Shown piece after piece: positions 47,924 to 57,721 of a stretch of 64,000 nucleotides of DNA (within the stretch, counting starts at the first letter, position 1; each line of letters begins with the position of its first letter). The stretch covers positions 1-64,000 of the forward strand of contig JBCDAU010000011.1 in the NCBI GenBank assembly GCA_039185015.1, read 5' to 3'. This DNA comes from JBCBSZ01 sp039185015 (GTDB taxonomy: Bacteria > Actinomycetota > Acidimicrobiia > Acidimicrobiales > Poriferisodalaceae). The position numbers were made by a program, and so were the translations under genes. Under the pieces are notes generated by a model. It was not told the origin of the DNA and made no database searches. It worked only from the letters and a program-made list of their open reading frames with translations.

Positions 47924-48672
47924 AGCGTCGAGTCGAACCAGTCGACCACGATCTCCAGGGCACGGTCGGCTGCGGCTCGCGGCGTGACGAGGTGGTCGCT
48001 GTCGAGCAGTGGGACGAACGCCTTGGGCTGACGAGCGAGCTGGAAGATCCGCTCACCCTCCGACACCGGCACGATCTCGTCGTCGACGGGGTGGACGACC
48101 AGGAGCGGCCGACCGAGCTCGGCGATCGCCTGGTCGCTGTCGTGAGCGGCGAGGTCGTCGATGAAGGACCGGGTGATCGGGAAGGGCCGGCCCCCGATCG
48201 ACACCTCGACGCACGCCGCATCGCTCTCGACGGCGTCGGAGAACAGGTGCGTGACGTGCTCCGGGTCGCTCGGCGCCGCCAGCACGGCCACCGATCGCAC
48301 CGTCCGGAGCCTCGCTGCGGCCAACAGCGTCGCGGCGCCACCGAGGCTGTGGCCGAGCATCCCGCATGGTCCGAACCCCATCTCGATCAGCGTCGTCGCC
48401 GCCCTGGTGAGGTCGCGCACGTCCGTGCCGACCGTCGATTCGGCGAACGAGCCCTCGCTCTCCCCCAGGCCGGTGAAGTCGTAGCGGAAGGCCGCGTAGC
48501 CGTGTTCGGCCAGTCCCTTCGCCAATCGGGTCATGGTGTGGAGGTCCTTCGAGCAGGTGAAGCAGTGGGCGAGCAGCACGCTGCCCTTGGCCCGCTCGTC
48601 CGGGCGGTGCAGCACGCCGGTCAGCTCGTTGCCGAGCACGCCGGCGAAGGTCACGTCTTCGGTGGTCGGCAC
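47920..48672 (-). CDS. Alpha/beta hydrolase (OsmC-associated type)
   Basis: 250 residues. Nucleophile elbow GHSLGG, oxyanion region AHCFTCSKDL, Asp in HPVDDEIVPV and His in DSDHLV: the full triad of an esterase/dienelactone-hydrolase-like enzyme. LAHCFTCSKD is characteristic of hydrolases found fused to or beside OsmC peroxidases. GTG 48672 is favoured by TACCAT 7 bases upstream (48680-48685). Substrate unknown. Confidence 0.85.
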   Translation of the reverse strand: MPTTEDVTFAGVLGNELTGVLHRPDERAKGSVLLAHCFTCSKDLHTMTRLAKGLAEHGYAAFRYDFTGLGESEGSFAESTVGTDVRDLTRAATTLIEMGFGPCGMLGHSLGGAATLLAAARLRTVRSVAVLAAPSDPEHVTHLFSDAVESDAACVEVSIGGRPFPITRSFIDDLAAHDSDQAIAELGRPLLVVHPVDDEIVPVSEGERIFQLARQPKAFVPLLDSDHLVTPRAAADRALEIVVDWFDSTL

Positions 48673-48760
48673 GTCCGTGATGGTACGTCCGGGACGTCCG
48701 CGTGCCGTCCGCGGACATGAGAGGATCAGGGCCTCGACCGACCCCGCGAGCCGGAGTGCG

Positions 48761-51213
<2,453 letters not shown>

Positions 51214-51217
<4 letters not shown>

Positions 51218-51606
51218 CCGAGCCCGTCCGGGCGCTCGATCAGCTGCTCGACGGTCTCACCGCCTCCCGGCGACCCGGCGCGTTCACGGTGGTGATGCTG
51301 CCGGAGCCACCGGAGCTCGACGATGCCCAGGCCGTGGTTCGCGAGGACGAGGGCTGGACGGTGGTCGTCACCGAGGAGGTGGCCCGAGCACGTGGCTGGG
51401 ACGGCGACGGACGCTGGGCCTGGCTCACGCTCGATGTCCACAGCTCGCTCGATGCCGTCGGCCTGACCGCCGCGGTGTCGACGGCGCTCGCCGAGGCATC
51501 GGTGCCCTGCAACGTCATCGCCGGGGCGGTCCACGACCACCTGCTGGTCCCCGCCGTCGATGCCGACCGTGTGGTCGCTGCCATCGCCGCGCTCGCCGCG
51601 GTGTGA
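51214..51606 (+). CDS. ACT-domain protein (DUF2241-like)
   Basis: 130 residues: two ACT-like halves, with WAWLTLDVHSSLDAVGLTAAVS and CNVIAGAVHDHLLVPA as typical signatures. Members bind amino acids as regulators. GTG 51214 overlaps the TGA of the GNAT-fusion gene, so it may be its regulatory partner (inference). Confidence 0.8.
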
Positions 51607-51616
51607 CGGGGCCAGG

Positions 51617-52885
51617 TCAGCCCACGACGCGGAAGCGGAGGCCGGCCGCCTCGAACCGCTCCAACACCTCGACACCGAGCGCACCAGCCGGGGAGACGTA
51701 GCCGGCCGACGCCGGCACCGGTGCATCCGCGTCGGCGAGGATCAGCCCGGCCTCGGCCACCATCGTCGCCGTGGACTTGTAGCCCGGATGGCCGGAGGCC
51801 GTCACGGCCACGTCGGCCGTCGTGCCGTCGGCGCACTCCGCCCGCACGTCGAGGCGGTAACGCCAGTCGTCGAGGTCCTCGGGCTTGGGGCCCTCACCGG
51901 CTGCTGGCCCGATTCGACGGGCCGCGCCGGCCACCGCTCGACGGACCGGTCCGGGCAGGAGACCGGAGAGCGACTGGGCCGACTGCGCGACGCCCATCGA
52001 CGCCGCCATCCCGGGGGCGAGCAACGAGGCGCCGGGCAGGGGCACCATCGAGGAGACGACGCTGCCTTCGCGGTAGCGGAAGTGCGGTGCGAACAACGTC
52101 TCCCCCGCCGAGCGCGAGAGGGCGGCGCCGCGGTGCACGACGGGCGGGTTGAGGACAGGCGACGGGAACACCGGCGACAGCCACTCGCCGGTCGCCGGAT
52201 GGCGTCGCGGCGTCCAGCGATAGGACCCGGATCCGGAGCTGGCCCCCGGGTCCAGGAAGAACGGATCCGAGGTCGCGGCGCCCGAGCCTCGTTCGAAGAC
52301 GTCGACGCCGCTCTGGAAGGTGCCGCCCGAGACGGCGTCGCTGAGCGCACGCAGGCGCGCCTCGGCCACGATCGTCACTGCGACATCGACCTCGATGACC
52401 GGTGAGCCCGACCGCTCGTTGGCCACCAGCGCCGCCAGACGAGCGCCCAGGTCGAAGGGCAGGGACTCGAAGCCGGACGACGGGACCAGGCGGGCCCCTG
52501 AGGCCTCGGCCATCGACCCGTACCGGTCGATCATCGTCCGGACCCAGTCGACCTCGCCGGTCAGGTCGAGCTGGTCGGTCCCTGCTGCGGCGCAGGCGGC
52601 GTGCACCGGCTCGCCGAAGCGAGCGTAGGGGCCCACCAGGTTGACGATCACGGCGGTGGATTCGGCCAGCACACGAACCGACGCCGAGTCGGTCACGTCA
52701 GCCGTCAGGATGCCGTCGGGCTCGGCGCCGACGTCGGCCAGCACCGCCGAGATCCGATCGGGCGAGCGTCCGGCCACCGCCCAGCGGACACCGGCCTCCG
52801 GCGCCCGACGACCGAGGTACCGGACCACCTCCCGGCCGGTGACCCCGGTCGGACCCAGGACGATGACGTCGAACTCGCTGCTCAC
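51617..52885 (-). CDS. Trans-acting enoyl reductase family/saccharopine-dehydrogenase-like oxidoreductase
   Basis: 422 residues. N-terminal Rossmann motif VIVLGPTGVTGREV and AGRSPDRI; the middle contains DLTGEVDWVR and the long unique C-terminal part SGHPGYKSTATMVAEAGL. Matches the actinobacterial trans-acting enoyl reductase family (Rv2449c type), which reduce lipid or polyketide intermediates. GTG 52885 is preferred over GTG 52903 because the fold starts at once. Short gap to the cobinamide operon, which is divergent. Confidence 0.85.
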   Translation of the reverse strand: MSSEFDVIVLGPTGVTGREVVRYLGRRAPEAGVRWAVAGRSPDRISAVLADVGAEPDGILTADVTDSASVRVLAESTAVIVNLVGPYARFGEPVHAACAAAGTDQLDLTGEVDWVRTMIDRYGSMAEASGARLVPSSGFESLPFDLGARLAALVANERSGSPVIEVDVAVTIVAEARLRALSDAVSGGTFQSGVDVFERGSGAATSDPFFLDPGASSGSGSYRWTPRRHPATGEWLSPVFPSPVLNPPVVHRGAALSRSAGETLFAPHFRYREGSVVSSMVPLPGASLLAPGMAASMGVAQSAQSLSGLLPGPVRRAVAGAARRIGPAAGEGPKPEDLDDWRYRLDVRAECADGTTADVAVTASGHPGYKSTATMVAEAGLILADADAPVPASAGYVSPAGALGVEVLERFEAAGLRFRVVG

Positions 52886-52967
52886 GTGCCCATCTTCGCC
52901 CACGCCTCGGCCCGGTCCGGCACCTCGACGCCAGGAGACGCGTGGTCGGCGACGGCGAGCCGGCCGC

Positions 52968-52973
52968 TACGGT
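52968..52973 (+). promoter_or_regulatory. -10 box of the cobinamide operon
   Basis: TACGGT-GCCGGG leads directly to the cbiZ frame at 52980, the same layout as TACGGT-GCCGGC-ATG of the IclR gene. No cobalamin riboswitch motif is recognisable in 52886-52979. Confidence 0.5.
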
Positions 52974-52979
52974 GCCGGG

Positions 52980-53675
52980 GTCCACATCCACCACGACGGA
53001 GAGGCCTCGGTCTCCCCGGGGAGCTCCGCCCTGGCCGCTGCAGCCCTGCACGCACCGACGCTCGCCGAGCACCGAGCGGGCGACGATGTCCGCCCCTGCC
53101 TGCTCTGGCGCCTTCCGGAGGGGTGGCGGGCGATCTCCTCGGGCACCCTCGGCGGCGGCATCGGACCGGCGTCCTGGATCGTCGATGCCGAGGTCGGATC
53201 GGACTACGCCCGGCTCGACCCCGACCGACACCTCGGGGAGATCGCCGAGCAGCTGCTGCTCGACGGCGCCGGAGTCGGCCTGCTCACCGCAGCTCCCGTG
53301 GCCGAGTGGACGACCGCCGCGGATGCGGGCCTCGTCGTCGACGGCACGATCGGTGTGACACGGCCGACGTGGGCCGCAGCGCCCGATGGCGTCGTCGATC
53401 CGCACCGGCCCGGCACGATCAACCTGATCGCTCGCGTGCCCGTCGCCCTCTCCGACGCCGCTCTGGTCAACGCGGTGATGACCATGACCGAGGCCAAGGC
53501 GCAGGCACTCGCCGAGCACGGCGTACCGGGTACCGGGACCGCCAGCGATGCGGTCTGCGTGGCCTGTCCGGCCGACGGGAGCCGGGAGCCCTTCGGCGGC
53601 CCGCGCTCGGTGTGGGGGGCGCGCCTCGGGCGAGCGACCCACGCCGCCGTCCTCGACGGGCTGGCCTCGCCGTGA
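52980..53675 (+). CDS. cbiZ: Adenosylcobinamide amidohydrolase, start codon unclear
   Basis: Cleaves the aminopropanol side chain of adenosylcobinamide to give cobyric acid, for salvage of corrinoids. 231 residues if counted from 52980, the normal CbiZ size, with SGTLGGGIGPASWIVDAEV, GVGLLTAAPV and the GTGTASDAVCVACP signature. There is no ATG, GTG or TTG between the promoter and the conserved part: the first base predicted to be transcribed is the G of GTC at 52980. Options are a noncanonical GTC start, CTG at 53031 (GGGGAG seven bases before), or ATG at 52863, which lies upstream of the -10 box. Stop overlaps cobU (GTGA). Confidence 0.82.
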   Translation, partial: VHIHHDGEASVSPGSSALAAAALHAPTLAEHRAGDDVRPCLLWRLPEGWRAISSGTLGGGIGPASWIVDAEVGSDYARLDPDRHLGEIAEQLLLDGAGVGLLTAAPVAEWTTAADAGLVVDGTIGVTRPTWAAAPDGVVDPHRPGTINLIARVPVALSDAALVNAVMTMTEAKAQALAEHGVPGTGTASDAVCVACPADGSREPFGGPRSVWGARLGRATHAAVLDGLASP

Positions 53676-54160
53676 TCACGCTCGTCCTGGGCGGCACCCG
53701 ATCGGGCAAGTCGGAGGTCGCCGAACGACTCGCCGCCGAGCACGGTCCGGCCGTCACCTACCTCGCCACGGCGCTTCTCGACCCGTCCGATGCGGACCAC
53801 GCCGCCCGCATCGAACGCCATGCCGCTCGCCGTCCCGACGGATGGCAGGTCCAGGAGGTCGGCGGCGCTCTGGCACATCACCTCCGCTCGACGGACGGAC
53901 CGGTGTTGGTCGACTCGCTGGGCACCTGGCTCGCCGCGCACCAGGATCTCGATGCCGATGTCGATGCCCTCGTCGCTGCGCTGGTGGCCAGAGCGGCCCC
54001 GACCGTCGTGGTGAGCGAGGAGGTGGGCATGTCGGTCCACCCACCGACCGAGATCGGCCGGCGCTTCCAGGATCGACTCGGGTCGGTGAACCAGGCCGTC
54101 GCCCACGTCGCCGACCGGGCGCTCCTTGTCGTCGCCGGGCGGACCCTCGAGCTGTCGTGA
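53672..54160 (+). CDS. cobU: Adenosylcobinamide kinase/adenosylcobinamide-phosphate guanylyltransferase
   Basis: 162 residues; activates cobinamide to AdoCbi-GDP. P-loop GGTRSGKSE right at the N-terminus, the guanylylated His region RIERHAARRPDGW, and the conserved VSEEVGMSVHPPTEIGRRFQDRLG. GTG overlaps the cbiZ stop, and the TGA overlaps the cobS GTG. Complete and typical. Confidence 0.95.
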   Translation: MITLVLGGTRSGKSEVAERLAAEHGPAVTYLATALLDPSDADHAARIERHAARRPDGWQVQEVGGALAHHLRSTDGPVLVDSLGTWLAAHQDLDADVDALVAALVARAAPTVVVSEEVGMSVHPPTEIGRRFQDRLGSVNQAVAHVADRALLVVAGRTLELS

Positions 54161-54855
54161 TCAGCGCCGTCGCCTTCCTCACGGTGATCGGCCGCGGCCG
54201 CACGCCCGACGCCAGCACCTTCCGCTGGTTCGCGTTCGTCGGCGCGGCGATCGGTGCTGTGCTCGGCGGCCTCTGGTGGGTCCTGGAGGACGCCACCTCT
54301 CCGCTCGTCGCGGCGGGGGTCATCGTGGCGGCCGATCTGGCGATCACCGGGATGCTGCACCTCGACGGACTCGCGGACAGCGCCGACGGGCTGTTGCCGC
54401 ATCTCCCCCGCGAGCGGCGCCTCGAGGTGATGCGGGCCCCCGACGTCGGGGCGTTCGCCGTCACCATCGTGCCGACCGTCCTCCTGCTCCGGTGGGCGGC
54501 GCTCGCGTCCCAGCCGGTCGAGCCGGGCGTGCTGGTCGGACTCTGGTCGATGAGCCGAGCGCTCCTGGCCACCGTCCCGGCCTGGGTGCCCTACGCCCGG
54601 GCCGATGGACTCGCCTCCCCGTTCCTCTCCGGCTCGCACCGCTCGTTGGCGCTCGGCGTCCTCCCCGGCGCCGCCGTCATCGTCGCCGTCGAGCCTGCGG
54701 CCGGAGCCGTCGCCGTCGCCGCAGCGCTGGTCGCCGGCGTCGGGGTGGTCGCGCTCGCCCGCCGGCGGCTCGGCGGCTTCACCGGAGACGTCCTCGGGGC
54801 CGCCCTCGTGGTGACCGAGAGCGTCGGCCTGCTCGTGCTCACGGAGACGGTGTGA
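54157..54855 (+). CDS. cobS: Cobalamin synthase (adenosylcobinamide-GDP ribazoletransferase)
   Basis: 232 residues, integral membrane, about six helices. The conserved H-L-D-G-L-A-D-x-x-D-G motif is present (LHLDGLADSADGL) and the GFTGDVLGA block lies near the end. Joins AdoCbi-GDP with alpha-ribazole (phosphate) to make cobalamin. GTGA overlaps at both ends. Confidence 0.95.
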   Translation: MISAVAFLTVIGRGRTPDASTFRWFAFVGAAIGAVLGGLWWVLEDATSPLVAAGVIVAADLAITGMLHLDGLADSADGLLPHLPRERRLEVMRAPDVGAFAVTIVPTVLLLRWAALASQPVEPGVLVGLWSMSRALLATVPAWVPYARADGLASPFLSGSHRSLALGVLPGAAVIVAVEPAAGAVAVAAALVAGVGVVALARRRLGGFTGDVLGAALVVTESVGLLVLTETV

Positions 54856-55763
54856 CCAGCATCGGATCACGCAGCGCAGCGGTTGCGCTCGGCCTGCTCG
54901 TCGATCGCGTCGTCGGCGAGCCCCCAGCCCACCTGCACCCCGTCGCCGCCTTCGGGCAACTGATGACGCGGTTCGAGTCGGTGCGCTGGCGCGACGATCG
55001 CGTCGCGGGCGCCGAGTACGGAGCCGTCGGGGTGGCGACCGCTGCGCTCGTCGGCACCCTCGCCCGTTCGACCGCGGCCGCCGTCGCCGTGAGCACCGCC
55101 GGTCGCGAGCTCCGTAGCGTGGCTGCGGACGTCGGCGACCGGCTCGATGCCGACGACCTCGACGGCGCACGAGCGGCGCTCCCATCGTTGGTCGGGCGTG
55201 ACCCCAGCGAGCTCGACACCTCCGACATCTCCGCCGCCGTGGTGGAGTCGCTCGCCGAGAACACCGTCGACGCCGTCGTCGCCTCCGCCTTCTGGGGAGC
55301 GGTCGCCGGCCCGCGAGGAGCGCTGGTCCACCGGGCGGTGAACACCATGGACGCCATGGTCGGACATCGATCCGAACGCTACGGCCGCTACGGGACCGCC
55401 ACCGCCCGGCTCGATGACGCAGCGAACTACCTCCCGGCGCGCCTCTTCGCGGGCCTGGTCATCGCTGCGCGCCCGGACCGGGCGTCGGCCATCGTCGAGG
55501 CCATCCGACGCGACGCACCGGCTCATCCCTCCCCGAACGCCGGCGTCGCCGAGGCCGCCGTGGCCGGTGCGCTCGGCATCGAGCTCGGCGGCCCCCTCCG
55601 CTACGGCGGCCGACACGAGGACCGCCCCCGTCTCGGCCGCGGTCCACGGCCCGAGCCACGACACGTGCGGGAGGCGATCGCGCTGGTCGACCGCGTCGAG
55701 CTGCTCCTGGGTGGTCTCCTCGCCGCGATCGCGCTCGTGGGCTACGCGCGGGCCCGACGGTGA
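54852..55763 (+). CDS. cbiB: Adenosylcobinamide-phosphate synthase
   Basis: 303 residues, membrane protein that attaches aminopropanol (phosphate) to adenosylcobyric acid. Conserved LLVDRVVGEPPAHLHPVAAFGQ near the start, VVESLAENTVDAVVA and NTMDAMVGHR in the middle, and PNAGVAEAAVAGALG near the end. Also called cobD in the Pseudomonas naming. GTGA overlaps on both sides. Confidence 0.95.
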   Translation: MTSIGSRSAAVALGLLVDRVVGEPPAHLHPVAAFGQLMTRFESVRWRDDRVAGAEYGAVGVATAALVGTLARSTAAAVAVSTAGRELRSVAADVGDRLDADDLDGARAALPSLVGRDPSELDTSDISAAVVESLAENTVDAVVASAFWGAVAGPRGALVHRAVNTMDAMVGHRSERYGRYGTATARLDDAANYLPARLFAGLVIAARPDRASAIVEAIRRDAPAHPSPNAGVAEAAVAGALGIELGGPLRYGGRHEDRPRLGRGPRPEPRHVREAIALVDRVELLLGGLLAAIALVGYARARR

Positions 55764-56671
55764 TCTCGCTCGCTCCCGGACCGCACGGCGGCGACGCCTG
55801 GCGGCTCGCCGAGGCCCTCGGGGTCGAGATCGGCGACGTCCTCGACCTGTCGGCGAGCCTCAACCCGGTCGCACCCTCGATCGGGCCGTTCGTCGCCCGC
55901 CACCTCGACCAGCTCGACCAGTACCCAGCCGACGGTCACGCCACCGCTGCCCTCGCCGAGGTCCTCAGCGTGGAGTCGAGCCGGCTCGTGCTGACGAACG
56001 GCGGTGCCGAAGCGATCGCCCTCCTGGCCGCGCACGCACCGGTCGGGTGGGTCGAGGAGCCTGACTTCTCCCTGTACCGCCGACACCTCACCACCCTCGA
56101 TCCCGGGGGACCGCAGTGGCGCTCGGACCCCCACAACCCCACCGGCCGCCTCGCCGACCCCGAGGAGCGATGGGACGTCCGCGACGAGGCCTTCTACCCG
56201 CTCGCCACCGGTCGCTGGACCCGCGGTGACGAGGCGTCGACGGTCCTCGGCTCGCTCACCAAGGTCTTCGCCTGCCCCGGACTCCGCCTGGGCTACCTGA
56301 TCGCGCCCGACGACCGGACCGCCGCTGCGATCGCCGAGCGTCGACCGCGCTGGTCGGTCAACGGACTGGCCTGCGCCGTGCTGCCCGACCTCCTGGCGGC
56401 CGCCGATCTGCCGGGCTGGTGCGCATCGATCGGCGTGCTCCGCGCCGAGCTCGTCGACGTCCTGGAACGTCACGGGTACGTCGCCGAGCCGAGCGCTGCC
56501 AACTACGTGTGGGTACCCCGCGCGCCCGGCCTTCGCGACCGCCTCCTTCCCGCCGGTGTGCTCGTCCGGGACGGCGCCGGCTTCGGAGCCCCCGAGGCCG
56601 TCCGCATCGCCGTGCCGGACGCGGCCGGCCTCGATCGGCTCGCCGACCACCTCGAACGACTCACCCGATGA
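55760..56671 (+). CDS. cobD: PLP-dependent threonine-phosphate decarboxylase-like protein
   Basis: 303 residues; fold type I aminotransferase. Schiff-base Lys in GSLTKVFACPGLRLGY, N-terminal GGDAWRLAEALG with DLSASLNP, the substrate motif of the CobD/CobC family, and DPHNPTGR. It would supply (R)-1-amino-2-propanol phosphate for CbiB. At 303 residues it is a little shorter than S. enterica CobD (about 360), with a compact N-terminal half. Coupled upstream by GTGA. Confidence 0.9.
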   Translation: MISLAPGPHGGDAWRLAEALGVEIGDVLDLSASLNPVAPSIGPFVARHLDQLDQYPADGHATAALAEVLSVESSRLVLTNGGAEAIALLAAHAPVGWVEEPDFSLYRRHLTTLDPGGPQWRSDPHNPTGRLADPEERWDVRDEAFYPLATGRWTRGDEASTVLGSLTKVFACPGLRLGYLIAPDDRTAAAIAERRPRWSVNGLACAVLPDLLAAADLPGWCASIGVLRAELVDVLERHGYVAEPSAANYVWVPRAPGLRDRLLPAGVLVRDGAGFGAPEAVRIAVPDAAGLDRLADHLERLTR

Positions 56672-56684
56672 CCCGGAGCCGACC

Positions 56685-57716
56685 GTGACCTCACCGTTCG
56701 CCGATGCCGTCGACCGCCTCAGGCCGCCCGAGCCCGAGGTGCTCGCGGCGGCACGAGCCCGCTGGGACACCCGCATCAAGCCCCAGGGCTCGCTCGGCCG
56801 GCTCGAGGAGCTGGGCACGCAGCTCGCCGGCATCGCAGGAACCTGTCCTCCGCCATCGATCGAGCGGCCCTCGATCGTCGTCTTCGCCGGCGACCACGGC
56901 GTCGTCGCGCGAGGGGTCAGCAACTGGCCGTCGGAGATCACGGGACTGATGGCGGCGACCGTCGCCGACGGCGAGGCCGCCATCAACGCCTTCGCACGAC
57001 AGATCGGGGCGTCGACGAGGGTCGTGGACGTCGGGATGCTCGAGCCGCACGGCCATCCCGGTGTGGACGCCGAACGGGTCGGCGCCGGCACCGCCGACCT
57101 CTCCGTCGAGCCGGCCATGACGCTCGAACAGGCCAGGTCGGCGTTGGACGTCGGCGCCACCGCGGCAGCCGCCGACGAGGGCGACTGCCTGATCGGGGGC
57201 GAGCTCGGCATCGGCAACACCGCTGCCGCAGCTGCGGTCATCGGGACCTTCGCTCCGCCGAACGATGCGCCGCTCGCCGGGCTCGGCGCCGGCCTCGATC
57301 CGGCCGCGCTCCCGGAGAAGGAGCGCATCGTGCGGGATGCGGCAGCACGTGCGCGGGCACTCGACGACCCGCTTGCCCGGCTCGCCGAGGTCGGCGGCTT
57401 CGAGATCGCGGCGCTGGCCGGCTTCTACGTGGGTGGTGTGGCGAGCCGACGGCCGGTGATCGTCGACGGCGTCATCGGCTGCGCCGCGCTGCTCGCCGCA
57501 GAGGCGCTCGCCCCCGGCACGGCCGGGGGCTGCATCGCCGGGCATCGCTCGGCTGAGCCGGCGGCGACGACCGCGCTGGAGCACCTCGGGCTCGAGCCGG
57601 TCATCGACCTGGGCCTGCGGCTCGGTGAGGGCACGGGGGCGGCGCTCGCCGTGCCCCTGCTCCGGGCCGCGATCGCGGCCCTCACCGAGATGGCCGAGCT
57701 GCCCGCTCCCTCCTGA
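56685..57716 (+). CDS. cobT: Nicotinate-nucleotide-dimethylbenzimidazole phosphoribosyltransferase
   Basis: 343 residues; makes alpha-ribazole phosphate from DMB and nicotinate mononucleotide. IKPQGSLGRLE at the N-terminus, FAGDHGVVARGVS, GGELGIGNTAAAAA, and the C-terminal catalytic Glu in LGEGTGAALA. GTG 56685, 13 bases after the cobD stop. Last gene of the operon; with cobU, cobS, cbiB, cobD and cbiZ it completes the lower ligand assembly. The corrin-ring genes are not in this window. Confidence 0.95.
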   Translation: MTSPFADAVDRLRPPEPEVLAAARARWDTRIKPQGSLGRLEELGTQLAGIAGTCPPPSIERPSIVVFAGDHGVVARGVSNWPSEITGLMAATVADGEAAINAFARQIGASTRVVDVGMLEPHGHPGVDAERVGAGTADLSVEPAMTLEQARSALDVGATAAAADEGDCLIGGELGIGNTAAAAAVIGTFAPPNDAPLAGLGAGLDPAALPEKERIVRDAAARARALDDPLARLAEVGGFEIAALAGFYVGGVASRRPVIVDGVIGCAALLAAEALAPGTAGGCIAGHRSAEPAATTALEHLGLEPVIDLGLRLGEGTGAALAVPLLRAAIAALTEMAELPAPS

Positions 57717-57721
57717 TCCGG

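Noticed and set aside
52886..53030. Cobalamin riboswitch before the cobinamide operon
   Set aside because: The gap is too short and I see no B12-box-like conserved segments.
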